This document shows, in pieces, positions 34,301-45,193 of a stretch of 64,000 nt of DNA (position 1 is the first letter of the stretch; each line of letters starts with the position of its first letter). Under the pieces are notes generated by a model. The model did no database searches. It worked only from the letters and a program-made list of their open reading frames with translations, and was not told where the DNA came from. Position numbers and translations under genes: made by a program. The stretch comes from Ascochyta rabiei (taxonomy: Eukaryota > Ascomycota > Dothideomycetes > Pleosporales > Didymellaceae): NCBI RefSeq assembly GCF_004011695.2, contig NC_082425.1, positions 62,001 to 126,000 on the forward strand, in the 5' to 3' direction.

Positions 34301-36790
34301 GGCGTAGATATATTAGTGCCACATTTGCATCCTTCTAGTAAAAGTCTTTCTTGTGCCTAGTCTATCTTTAGGTTATACTTTTATAACTAGGGGAGTCCTA
34401 GTATAACGTTGTGCGTGGCCTTTATAAAGACGTCTAGGTTTATTTCCTTATAGTGCCCCTGTATCTGTAGGGGTGCCGCTATCACTTCAAACATAATCAG
34501 CGGTTCGTCCAGCATTAATTCTCTATTAGCTACTTAGAGCAAGTAAGCGTGTTTCTTGCGATATAATCTGAGTCCAGCTTAGAACACTGTTGTCTGGGAT
34601 ATGTAGTTCGCTTGTGCTTCTAAGTCTAAGAGTGCTAAAAAGACTACTCTATTTAGTTTGATAGGTAGTTTAATAAGGTAATTAGTCCTGATGCTATTAA
34701 TAGATTAATCCCTAGGGCTTGTAGGCGCTGGCCTAAAAAAGTCCCCTTATTACCGAACCCTTCGTATTCCTTAGTAGTGCGGTGTTTCTTACAGTCTGCA
34801 TTAAGACAGTTCTGCCAGTGTGCGTTGTAGCAACTCCTGTTAACTACTAGCTGCATTTATATTGTGGCCTGTAGGTTATCTGTACCAGGAAAGTGTGCTT
34901 TCTAGCGTTTGTTAATAAGATAAAGTTCACACAGGTTATTATAACACTAGTACCATTAGTTACAACAGAGGCCTTGTTGTGCCAGGAACCATCCTGCACT
35001 AAGCTTCTTGTTATAATAGATTATGCATCTGTCCTTAGAGCATGCTGTCCACGTAAGGTTTCTATGTTTTAGGTTTTAGTAGTCTAGGATGTACTGTAGT
35101 TGTAGGCTAACTGGCAGTAGCTCTTCTTTCTGCTTCCGTATACGTTCTAGGCTGAGCTATGTCTCTTACTTATACTAAAGCTGGTCTTTAGCTTCTTCTA
35201 GGTTGTTAGCGAACTTTTTGCTGTTGTCGATTTCTTTCTTAAACTAATGGACGAGCTCCTAGAGCTCTAGTGTCATTTCCGCTATCTCAGGTCCTTCGAT
35301 AGGGCTAACGAGTTCCTAACACATTCAGCAATAGGCTTCTTCGTCTTCTTGCTTCTAGTGTTGCTAAGCCAAGCGCTGTTATTTGCGCGTTGCTTTAGCA
35401 ATCTAGCTAAGTGTTCGTCCCGAAGTGTCTAGCAGGTTGTCCATCTTCTGCTGGTAGTCTTCTGTTTCCTTGTAGGCTAGGATGTTGTTAAGCCTGTCGT
35501 CCTTCTTCGTGCTTTTAGGTTTTGGTTCTACAACCATTAATTCTCTACTGTTAGGGGTGAAGTAACGCGTTCCTTGTTTGTAGAAGGGCCTATTGTACTT
35601 CTTGCCTATTTAGACTCTGCTGTAGGTCCTCTTGTATTCTACCGCGTGGTATTGTTGATCGTTGTTAGAGTAGTACTCCGTCTCTTCGCCTGTCTGGGCG
35701 TCCTAGTAAGGTGTTGCCACACAAATTAGAGGTACGATACAGTCGTTATCGTCCTCTAGACCAGACTCTGGGTCTTCTAGCAGTTGTCCTATATTATTAG
35801 TAAGAATTTCCTATTTACTAGCTTCTATGTTGTTATAATTACAGGCAAGTACATTTAACTGGCGGTGAACCTTATTTATCTAGCAGTCCCTAGCAAAGTG
35901 GCCTAGTTTGCCACAGTTGTAGCAGTCCTTGCTACCTCCTAATTGCTTGCCCCCTCTAGGCTTCTTATTCTATCACTTAGGTGGTCCTTTGTTGAGGTTT
36001 AAGAGGTCTATTGCTTCAGGTCCGTAGTATCTACTCTAAGTGTTGCTGTGAATACGGCGACTAGTATTTGGCTGGTTACGGCCTCCTTGCTGTCCTTGGT
36101 TCAGGTTGTTGCGCTACTGGTTCCTTAGTGGCAGTTGGTTAGTAGCAATAACGGTAGTGCGCGTTCTAGGATTGTCTTAAAGTTCTTGCTAAAGTTTGTA
36201 GAGTTATATATTAATGTTAATAGTAGTGTTAATAAGCTTATTAAGGGTTTCTGTACTCACGCTAGTGCGTATAAGTTCTTCCTTAACCTTAGGCTTTAAT
36301 CCTTGTTAAAACATAGTAATTAGAGCAGTATTGTCCCAGTCAGTGTTAGCAGCGAGCTGCTGAAATTCCGCGGCGTAGTTGGCAGCTGACTTGTCCTGCT
36401 TAATCTTCTAAATGTTGCGGTAGGCAATGTGTGGTTTGTTAGAGACTCTAAAGATTGGCTTAATCTTCTCTTTAAATAGGTTGAAGTCTCTTATCTATAC
36501 ATCCACGTTGTCTAAAGCTTCGCCAGCTTAGTACTGCTGTACAAAGGGCTTAATCTAGGTAAACGCTTTACCACACATATAGCTAGCTGCAAGGACTACT
36601 TATTTAATCTTAGGAACCTTCTCGCCTTAGAAGGTAAAGAAGAGATCCCATTAAATAAGCTAGTTATTAAGCTTGCTGCGGTCTCTGTAGTAAAGGTCGG
36701 GTTTGTTAACGTTTATGCCTAAGGTGTAGACTAGTAGGTCTACGTTAACGTCTATGTTAGAGCTGCTAGGGGTAGCACAGGATCCTGTAG
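31400..36790 (-). pseudogene. gag-pol remains of the Ty3/gypsy chromovirus
   Basis: Read on the minus strand from right to left. Gag ends with a CCHC knuckle DCYNCGKLGHFARDC at about 35882-35932. The protease active site near 34610 reads LALLDLEAQANYIS, where DSGA has become DLEA by RIP. Reverse transcriptase at about 33330-33590 shows VAYLDNILVYLKT, the YxDD box turned to YLDN, then KKCEWHKEEVEFLGYIV. Integrase remains include QTDRQTERTNQTIETYLQ and LPIAQITYNNK (31816-32110). Before the accessory ORF a chromodomain is discernible at about 31400-31560 (VFHISLLEPANP, then EVKKIVIYKG and RYLVK-LGY). Many stops and changed catalytic residues make it inactive. Confidence 0.88.
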
Positions 36791-36817
36791 AGGTACTTAT
36801 CTTAGGGGTGTTTAAAA

Positions 36818-37304
36818 TGTTAAAGTTGTACTTTAGTTAAAGACTGTAAGCACTAATTCTATTAGTTCTTAGGGATAAGTACAGTTACTAGATTAGTAAG
36901 GGTTATTAACTAAGCAAAGCTTATAAAGATAGGGTGCAATAAATAGTACAGAGTAGACTGTCTAGTTTAAGAGCAGGTTAAGATTCTAAAGACAAACTTA
37001 ATTAATAAGGTTAAATATAAACTATAAGGGTTGTGTTTCTACTAACTATATACTAAGGAGATACAGTGCTTATTAATAAGTAGCTAGAGTTAGTCTAATA
37101 AAATATATAAGGGTGCTTGTGGATAAGCATATCGTACTATACTTGTTAACAAGCAGTCACGTGTGTTATGCTTGTTAACGAGCAGTCACGTAACATCCCT
37201 ATCTGTTCTGTCCTTCTCCACTGTTCGTTCCTTCAGAGCGGAGTCAGGGGTCTTAGTTGGCTAGTACTTATGTTTGTGCCGTGCCCTAGCACAGGATCGT
37301 AACA
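36818..37304 (-). repeat. 5' LTR (487 bp)
   Basis: Begins TGTTAAAGTTGTACTTTAGT and ends GGATCGTAACA, followed by the target duplication ATACT. It is the promoter-side LTR for the minus-strand element. Confidence 0.93.
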
Positions 37305-37423
37305 ATACTATACTACAAATTTAGCTAATTAGAGAGATAGCTAGAGTTTGTAAGATTTATTTTAGCTAATAGAAGCGCCTACTAGAGTCTATAGGAACCT
37401 GTTTCTCTTTAGTAAATATTATA

Positions 37424-39286
37424 ACGTATTTAACAGGTAAGTCGGCCACACAGGCGAGTTAGCCACTCTGCTAAGACTACACCAACATTCTACCCTATTA
37501 TGGCTTATATTAGCCTACATTAGCATTGTTTATATTAGTATAGTATATAATATTATTTAGTAACACTTTCTTTAGGCTTTTTATACATGCGCAAGTTATA
37601 CCCTATATTATAGCACTTTTTACAGCGTCTTTAGGTTACCTTACCTCCTTTAACACATACTTACTTCCTTACCTTCTTACTATTACTACGCGCCCTAAAC
37701 TTAGTTAGAGTAGTTAATTAAAGGCCTTCCTTAGCTGTTAGGACTCCCTCCTGCTGCAACTGCTTTCTTTTATGCAATTTACGTTGCGTAGCAGCCTTAT
37801 TTACTACTTAAAGCCTAGTAATCTCCCTTTAAGCTAATACTAGCTTGTGCGCTACTATAGCTGCGCCTTTAGCAAGCTTTTTAAAGGCCTTAACTATTAA
37901 AGTTAGTAAGCTACTTGCATGCCTTTAAATCCTCTCTTAAACTAGCGTTAATTGTAACCCTAATTGCAGGGTAGTGCTTGGGGTTTAGGACTACTAGGGC
38001 TTATCTTCTACAGTAGGTAGCGGTAGGGTACGTAGGCGGACATTAAGACCTATTATAACCTGTTCTAGGTTAAAGGGGACTATTCTAGCGCCTTAGAAGC
38101 CTTCTTAGATATTGCTAGAAGTAAATGTCTCCTTATAGGCGTCTATAAAGTATAGTAGGAACTTAGTTTTAGTAATATAAGTAATATAGTTACATATAAG
38201 ATTCTTAGCTTAGCGCCTATATACCTTCTTTAGAGAAGTAAAATAACCTACATCTAGTAGTTATAAGAGGTAAGATAAGTGTAGAGGTATATATAGTATA
38301 ACAATCTTTACTTCCTTATAGTATTGTTAGAAGTTAAGGGAGTTATAGCTCTCGTAGCCGTTAATAAGGAGCAGCTAGTATACTCCTTAGGTGCGCGTCT
38401 TTATATAGGCATTAAAGTACTTTAACTAGTCTAGACTAAGCTTATTAGTAATCTATTTGTTCTTAGAGACTCTAATAACCCAGTTATAGGGCAGATTGTC
38501 CTCTTTATACTAGGCAGAGAGGTAGTTGCAGCCTTTAAAGATAATAAAGGGTGAAATAGCCTACCCTATGCTATTAATGCCCTATATAACTGTTGTCCAC
38601 TCTTAATTACCCTACTACACTGCCTTTAGCTGTCCTTAACACTCTAAACCTATAATAAATACTCCTATAGATATCTAGCCTGTTATAAAGCCTGTCTTAT
38701 TAAAGTTGTATATATTATTATCCTAGATACTATACTTAGCTTTAACAATTACTATAAGCCTAAACTAGCCTTATATAATCTCTAGATCCTTATAGAGGGC
38801 TCTCTTATAGTTATACTTATAATTAAACTTTACTTTAAGGTTAGAGTAGTGCTTAATAAATATATTAGGCTAGTTTATGCTAACATAGCCTATATTACGC
38901 TTAGTATGCAAAGAGTTAGCTATATTAGCTATAGCAGCTAGCTAAGAGGCAAATCCTTATGTATCTAGCTTAAGAATATACTTAGTAATTACATCCTCCT
39001 TAGTCTAATCTATATTCTGTTAACTCAGCGTACAATTAGCTTATATAGGTTGTTCTATATATTAATTACGTAGTATACTGTAAGGCGCGTTATATATAGC
39101 TACAGCGCGTTATATAGTAAGGTTTACGTCTTATTTAAGTGCCTAGAGCGCAAGCTGTATTACAGCCTCTTTTAAGGGTGTAGGTTTATATTATTATTAA
39201 GTTATTGCGTTATAAGGTAGAATGTTGGTATAGTCTTAGTAGAGTGGCCGACTTGCCCGTGTAGCCGACCTACCTGTTAAATACGT
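37424..39286 (-). mobile_element. Pogo/Fot1-type DNA transposon, RIP-degraded (copy 2), nested
   Basis: A 1,863-bp element flanked by TA (37422-37423 and 39287-39288). Its TIRs of about 70 bp begin ACGTATTTAACAGGTA and contain GTCGGCCAC. On the minus strand the C-terminal part of a Fot1-like transposase can be followed around 37900-37600: KAFKKLAKGAAIVAHKLVLA, then RKLHKRKQLQQEGVLT and a Cys motif RRCKKCYNIG that precedes the left end. The family usually ends with such a C-rich tail. The reading frame has many stops. It is nested inside the large element, near but outside the LTR retrotransposon. Confidence 0.87.
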
Positions 39287-39559
39287 TAGTTAAGTATGTT
39301 AGGTAGCTAGTGTTTACTTTTACTGCTTAGCGTAGCTATATCGTAAAAGTCTATAGTTTATAGATAGCTGTAGCTAATACTTACACAACTCTGCCTATTT
39401 AAATTTTTTTTAAATATGCAGAACTGCCGCTTCTTTAACACCTTTATTAGCAACCTAGGGGAGGTTAGCTCTAACCCTAAGGCTATTATCTGCTGTGCCT
39501 GCGTAAGCTTATATTTTGTTATAGTTATAGTCTTAAATACATTCTAATAATGTAAATAG

Positions 39560-39800
39560 CGCGCTACCTACTGCTACTACTAGCAGCAGCAGCAATAGTA
39601 ACAGCAGTAGTAGTAGTAGTAGTAGTAGTAACAGCAGCAACAGTAGCAGGCTGCTGCTGCCGCCTTACTGCACTAGTAGCAGCAACAACAATAACAGCAG
39701 TAGTAGCAGTAAGCAGCAGCAGTAGCTGCTACCTAGTAGCAGCAGCAGCAGTAAGCAGCAGCAGCAGTAGCCGCCGCTGCTGCCAACAACAATAACAACA
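39560..39800. repeat. Degenerate CAG/TAG trinucleotide repeats
   Basis: A low-complexity tract of AGC/AGT/AAC triplets. It looks like a (CAG)n-type array partly converted by C-to-T changes, and may once have coded for a Ser/Ala/Gln-rich linker. Confidence 0.75.
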
Positions 39801-41280
39801 ATAACAACTTTAACGGGTTTGTAGGGGGAGGAGGGGAGGAGGAGAAGGAGAAGGAGGAAGATTTAGGTAGGGGTCCTACAAACAACCCCCTAGCAGCTTC
39901 TAGCGCGCTTACCTAGGGGTAACTAGCCTTCTAGTCTTATATATAAACAATACTAATATATATATAGCACCTTAGGATCTTCTTCTATAGGTACTAGCAG
40001 GCAGGCTCCTTTACTAGAACCTCTAGCTAGACCTACTTATTATGCCTAGTATAACTACGCCCCTTTAGTAGTAGCACTCTAGAAAGGTTACTAGGGTAAG
40101 GTAGTACCTGTTAATTAGGTACTGCTAAGCCCTAGTTAATACTACAATCTAGTGGTTTTCCTAACCTATAATAGGGTAGGAGAAGCGTTAAGCTTAGTGC
40201 GCTAGTAGTTGTTTGCAATAGCTAGTGTGCTAGCAGAGACAGATCTTAGGCTACGCTAGACTAGTAATAATAGGTGTAAGTACTATTAGACTAAGGGCTA
40301 TATAGTGTATATATTACTATAAGGCAGTAGTAGTTTACCTAACACCTAGCTAACCTGTAATTAGTGCTATCTCTAGAGCTGTAGTTGTAGTCTCTGCCTG
40401 TAGAAGAAGGAGACAGAACTCTAAACGCTGTAAGGTTTAGGTAGTAGCTGTAAACTATTACTACGTAGAAACATTAGTAGCCCTAAGGGTCTACCTCCCT
40501 CTAGTTCTAGAGGAAAAGCACTGTAGTTAGTCTAAGTATATAGCAGTTAAGGTTAACATCTTTATTAGGTTTAGTTTAACTAGGTTCTAGTTAGTTGCAA
40601 GTACTGTATAGGAAAGCAAGCTAGGTGTCTTAGAAGGCTAGGCCTAGTAAGATAATGCTAAGACTAAACATACTTTAGGTGTGTAGTTAGTGTAAACCTT
40701 CTATAGTAAGTAGGCTTACTAGTAAGCAGAACACTTACAGCGTTACTAGAAATTATCTATTATATTTAGAGGGGTAAAGTCTAATAATTAAACTAGTCTC
40801 CTATAATAACTTATGTCTAGTTTCTATAAAGTGTTATATACTACTTCTTATCTATAATATTAGAGAGTAGAGTGTGTTAGTAGTTAAGGCGTGTAGAGGA
40901 GTAGAGGCAATACGCAGATAGTAGATAAGAAGGGCTTATTATAGGCTTTAGGCTGTATAGCTATAGACTAGGTTTTAATTCTCTAGGTTAGGTTAGTATA
41001 AAGAGATAGACGCTTTAGACAAGAACCTACTATTAGGCAACAATTATATCTAGTAATCTTAGTCTTAGACTTCCTAGTTGCAGCCTTCTTAACTCCTAAC
41101 TTCTAGCTGTGCTTATAGTGTTAAGGTAGCAATAGGAGCTCTAAATAGTTAAAGCCCTAGTAAGGGTAAGATTGTAGTATGTAGGAAAGTATGTTATTAA
41201 GATATTAGATAGCTTTAGGCAATAATAGTAGTTTAGTACAGGTAGGGACAGGAAGATTTAGCTAAGGTAGGGCGTCCTAC
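39801..41280. other. AT-rich part of the large element, unresolved
   Basis: I find no assignable gene. Plus-strand reading between 40250 and 40620 yields Cys-containing pieces such as CYLQSCSCSLC-like and CKYCIGKQ between stops, which could be a decayed zinc-binding protein. I do not trust this enough to name it. Confidence 0.3.
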
Positions 41281-41286
41281 TACGCT

Positions 41287-41364
41287 GTAAGCGTTAGTTA
41301 GCTGCTAGAGTCTGTAGGAGGTACTAGCGCAGATCTTAAACTCTAGCAGCTAACTAACGCTTAC
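41287..41364. repeat. Perfect 24-bp inverted repeat (hairpin) with 30-bp loop
   Basis: The left arm 41287-41310 contains AAGCGTTAGTTAGCTGCTAG and pairs base for base with 41341-41364. It lies downstream of the DUF6589-like remains. It is the only long perfect palindrome I noticed in the AT-rich block. Confidence 0.85.
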
Positions 41365-41636
41365 GCTAGTAACTCTTACAAACTCTAGCAGCAGCTATCC
41401 TTGTTCTGCTTAAATATTACTTCTAGATCTAACTTATACCTGTAATCCTAGCCTATAAGAACTATCCTACTCTTCTATTAACACTATAACCTGCACCTGC
41501 GCATAGTATAAACTAACCTTATTAGCCTATTCTACATATCTAACCTTATACCTGTTACTATCCTTAGGGCCTATAGGCGTATAACTAGTGTCTGTTAGAG
41601 GATTATAAGCACAGACAAACTAGATATAGTTAAGAG

Positions 41637-41730
41637 TAACCTAAGTCCTGTCTAAAGTCCTCTAGACCCTGTTGTGCTTAATAGGCTAACCTAGGTCCTG
41701 TCTAAAGTCCTCTAGAAGCCGTTGTGCTTA
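41637..41730. repeat. Two direct copies of a 50-bp unit
   Basis: The unit begins TAACCTAGGTCCTGTCTAAA and recurs with a 50-bp period (41637 and 41687). The copies differ mainly by transitions. Confidence 0.75.
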
Positions 41731-41849
41731 CTAGGCACTAAGTCTACTATTAGTAGTAAGGAGGACTTACTCTAGTCTGCTAAGTAAGAGAGACACTAAC
41801 TTCTATATAAAATTAATTATGTCTATCTCCTAAGACTTAACCTAAATAG

Positions 41850-44750
41850 TAGAGTTGTTATACTAATTATAACCCTTATATATAACTATAGCGTACTCCT
41901 ATAAGTTAATATTATTAATATTAATAAAGCTAGTATCCTTAGTATTATTAACAACAGGTATAACTCTAATAGCAGATTAATAGATATACTTAGCGTTAAA
42001 CTAAACTACTTACACTTCTAGTTTATGCATACCCTTAGTATAGATGTCTAGAGACATATATATAAGTAACCTAGAGAGTTAATTACTACTCTGTTTAGTA
42101 GACTATCTATAAGAGTACAACGTCTATGCTAACAGGAACATATCTTTAACTATAGATAGGGAGGTGTAGGCCCTAGACGCTTACTTACTAAACTGTTCCT
42201 TAACGTAATTACGCACTAACTAAATATAGGTATTATAAAGGGCAGTCTACTTAAACACTACCTTAATATTATAAGTAGAGTTCTTATTATTCTGTAGGTT
42301 AATCTTGTAAGCACAGTTAAGGTGCTTAAGTAACAAGTCAACAGGCTTAAAAGAGTTGCTAAAGCTACACTAATTAACTAAGCTAGATGTAAGGATTATA
42401 TGCTAAAGCACGTCTGTATTAGTAGGTAAGAGCAGCCACTAATAGTACAGCATCGTACGCCTGTAGTTACTCTAGCTAGCCCTAAAGAATATAATTATAA
42501 GTAGGTTAACTATATATTAAAGGATGCTAATATTGCTATACTTTACTGCGCGCTACACTATTAAGAACAACTTAGTCTCTTACAGGAACTAACATATAGT
42601 AACAAAGTTAATATTAGCAGTGTTTTTTACCTAAGTTAATCTAGTAAATGTAGTGTTCTAGACGTCCTTAACTAACTCTAGGAACTAGGTAGCTATAAGC
42701 TTCTAGATAGCAGCATAGAGGTCCTCCTTCTAGCTGTAGATATTAACGTTAATATTAAGGTACCTAGCTTATTATATAGCACTGTAGAATAACGTAGTTA
42801 TATAGGTAGTAAATCCCTATACAATAATAGACTCTATAAGATAGTACTTTACGTTCTCTTTACTATTCTGTAACCTATTCTATTATAAAGCATTGCTATA
42901 CACTATGTAAATATTTAACTCCTCTACTACTACTATGCTGTAAGTGCGTATAATAGTGTACAGCAGATTTATCTAGATATAGAACTACGCAGGGACCCTA
43001 AGGATCTACTCTTAACAGTTATAATCCTGCTAAGCATGCTGTTATTTGTTTTATACACTTTAGATATAATACACTATAAGCTAGTTACTATATACAAGGA
43101 ATAGCTAGTTTATAAAATTACTTCTTAGTGTAATATTGTTGTCTTTAGTTAGCCCTAGCTGTTTAAGGAAGATGCTATTATAGACCTAGTATGTCCCTTT
43201 AATAGTCCCTTTGTTTGCTATAATACTAGCAAACTGCTAGAACTAAGTCTTTAACAGTAGTAGTAGACTCTGTAGTAGAAAGGATAGTAGCATGTCCTTA
43301 TAGTCCTTAAACACCTTAAGAATAGCAGGACTATATAGGCGCTAGACAGCCTTAAAGATAAAGAACGTTAAGATATTATAAGTAAAGCTGTTACTAGTAC
43401 AGAGACCTAGGCTAGTAATAATATTATTAAACTCTAGTGGTATAGACTAGTTGTGCATATCCTAGGTTAGGCTACTTACTAGTAGTTAGTTACACACAAC
43501 CTACGCAGCGTTAGTAAAGGAATAAAACTCTATAGTATAGCAAACCTGCTTATAGCGCTTATAATTAGTAAAGTTAATATTATTATAAACAGCAACAGCT
43601 TATTAGTTTAAGGCCTAGGCCTAGAGGAGCTTCTAGTATAGAATTAGCCTAAATATTTAGTTATATAGATTAGACTACTATTAGTAGATGTATAAGATAG
43701 ACTCTAGCAAACTCTAGCAGTAAGATAGACTTAAGTAAACTCTAGTAAACTCTAGCAGACTTATATAGGCCTCTTAGATAAAAACAGGCTTACGTATGTT
43801 TCTCTAACTCTAGCAGACTTATATAGGTGTAGCCTAGGAAAGTAAAATAATATACCTTAGCATATTCTTTAAGCTTTTTTATCTGCTTAAGTCTATTATA
43901 GTATAAGTAACATAACCCTAATCTATACAGCGTCTAAACTACACACTATAGTACTCCTAACCCCTAAAGATATAGATCTATAATAATTAGTATTATATCT
44001 AATTTTTATCTTACGTAAGAGAAGTATACTATACTAGTAACAGAGACTAATTATTTATTAACTATAACGTAGTCTTTAGCAGCAGCGTATAAGGGTTAGT
44101 AGGCGTAATAGTTTACTATTAGAACCTATAATATACTGTACTACTAAGGAGTATAAGTCTTAATAGTCTAAATAGCAGTAGCGTAGTTAATTTAATTAGG
44201 TGTAGTGTCTAGGAACCTAAATTTGCTAAATAGCTTTCTTATAATTAGGCGCTCTAGTTCTAACCTAATACTGTCTGCAAACCTTATATTATTACCTAGA
44301 ACATCCTCCTTTCTAAAGTGTTTAATTATATAATTAAGGATGTTATACTACTAGGTATATAATTAGTACTTAGTATAGCACACCTTAATAGTCTGTTAAT
44401 AGTCTGTTAAACTAACCTAGACCTTAAGAAAGTTATTAAATAACTAGCTAACGCTTTATAGCGTCTAAAGGATCCTTTTAAACTTTATCTTTATTCTAAC
44501 ATATCTACGTTGTCTTAGTATACTAGCGTTAGCTATATTATTACTATTTAATAAAGAATTAGAGCTATCCTAAGGTATAAGTTTAGTAGAATTGTTAAGT
44601 TATAGGGTTAGCAATAATATAGACTTACTAGTAGGGCTGTACTAAGGTAAAAATATGTTAGTTAGCACGTTAGAGAGTAGGCTAGTAGGAAGTATCTTAA
44701 TATGTAGTAACAGCTAAGGATATATAGCTAGGTTTTCTAAGTTATATATA
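41850..44750 (-). pseudogene. DUF6589-like protein remnant of the large element
   Basis: Minus-strand reading gives a long protein broken by TAG/TAA codons, mostly where Gln or Trp would fit. Pieces in order from the right: KDYVIVNKQLVSVTSIV-like and LYLQGLGV (44100-43950); GTIKGTYQVYNSIFLKQLGL-like with the SFVYGNQLT-type motif (43230-43080); QHAQQDYN and RVPALFYIQINLLYTIIRTY-like (43030-42940); MLYYQWLLLPTN (42450); SLVNQCSFSNSFKPVDLLLK-like (42380-42330). In these readings apparent stops were taken as RIP-changed Gln or Trp codons. The succession matches, from memory, the C-terminal half of fungal DUF6589 proteins (TIDGT...FLRQFGL...VYGDQLT...VPALFHIKLNLL...SLVN). The biochemical function of that family is not known to me. 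Confidence 0.6.
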
Positions 44751-44894
44751 AATAACATCTTAGGGTCTTAAGACTAATTTAGGCATAAAACTAATATAAT
44801 TTAATAGTATTAGTAGTAACAACTATAGGGTAGAAGATTACTACTTATACCCTATAAACACAAAATTGTATCTTATATATTACTAAACTAAAAA

Positions 44895-45036
44895 CTCTTA
44901 GACGCTCTGCAGAGCTTTGCCCTGCTCTGCCTCTACGTCCTCTAATTAGCTGCTAGAGTTAGCGTGACTTTGCTAGAGTTTATTAGAGCTAGGTTAGACG
45001 CTAAGAAGCTCTGTGGGGCGGATGTGGATGAGATAA
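44895..45036 (-). repeat. Right terminal inverted repeat of the large element
   Basis: Its reverse complement starts TTATCTCAT, carries AATAAACTCTAGCAAAGT and ends in GCAGAGCGTCTAAGAG. It matches the left end in blocks and is followed by the second AGTGGCATG. Confidence 0.7.
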
Positions 45037-45193
45037 AGTGGCATGTACTATGTAAACAACACCAACGTCAAGGGCGGCCCGTGCTCCAATGCGTCCCCAC
45101 GCCCTCCCGGCGCGTCTGCACATGACTGGCACACGGACGAGATTCCTACAACGATCAATGTCTCTTCACTGATTGCATCATTGCTATGGACAA

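Larger units (their letters stand above)
30313..37304 (-). mobile_element. Ty3/gypsy chromovirus LTR retrotransposon, nested and RIP-degraded
   Basis: A 6,992-bp element with two 487-bp LTRs and a perfect 5-bp target duplication ATACT (30308-30312 and 37305-37309). Both LTRs start TGTTA and end TAACA. A purine-rich tract lies directly inside the left LTR on the minus strand (complement of 30800-30820), so the left LTR is the 3' LTR and the element is read on the minus strand. The order gag zinc knuckle, protease, reverse transcriptase, integrase, chromodomain fits a Ty3/gypsy chromovirus. LTRs differ almost only by transitions. It inserted into the helicase side of the large element. Confidence 0.92.
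26327..45036. mobile_element. Large (18.7 kb) TIR transposon with RecQ-like helicase and DUF6589-like ruins, RIP-inactivated
   Basis: The whole AT-rich block behaves as one insertion. A 9-bp direct duplication AGTGGCATG lies at 26318-26326 and 45037-45045. Immediately inside, the left end reads TTATCTCAT and the right end ATGAGATAA. Going inward, both ends carry CTCTAGCAAA-type repeats in opposite orientation and a shared block GCAGAGCGTCTAAGAG (26491-26506 on the plus strand, 44895-44910 on the minus strand), so diverged terminal inverted repeats span roughly 130-180 bp. Without the nested retrotransposon and pogo element the core is about 9.85 kb. It holds helicase remains on the plus strand and DUF6589-like remains on the minus strand. 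Superfamily is uncertain: 9-bp duplications and long TIRs recall Mutator-like elements, but I did not find a MULE transposase. No tyrosine-recombinase captain is visible, so a Starship is not supported. Confidence 0.75.

Noticed and set aside
26327..45036. Centromere or purely random AT-rich isochore
   Set aside because: Defined ends with a 9-bp target duplication and inverted termini, plus identifiable coding ruins, indicate a transposon.
26327..45036. Starship-type giant element
   Set aside because: No tyrosine-recombinase (DUF3435) captain was seen, and the presence of terminal inverted repeats with a 9-bp duplication does not fit.
26327..45036. CRISPR-like array from the short tandem repeats
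   Set aside because: Eukaryotic context; units are head-to-tail minisatellites without spacers.
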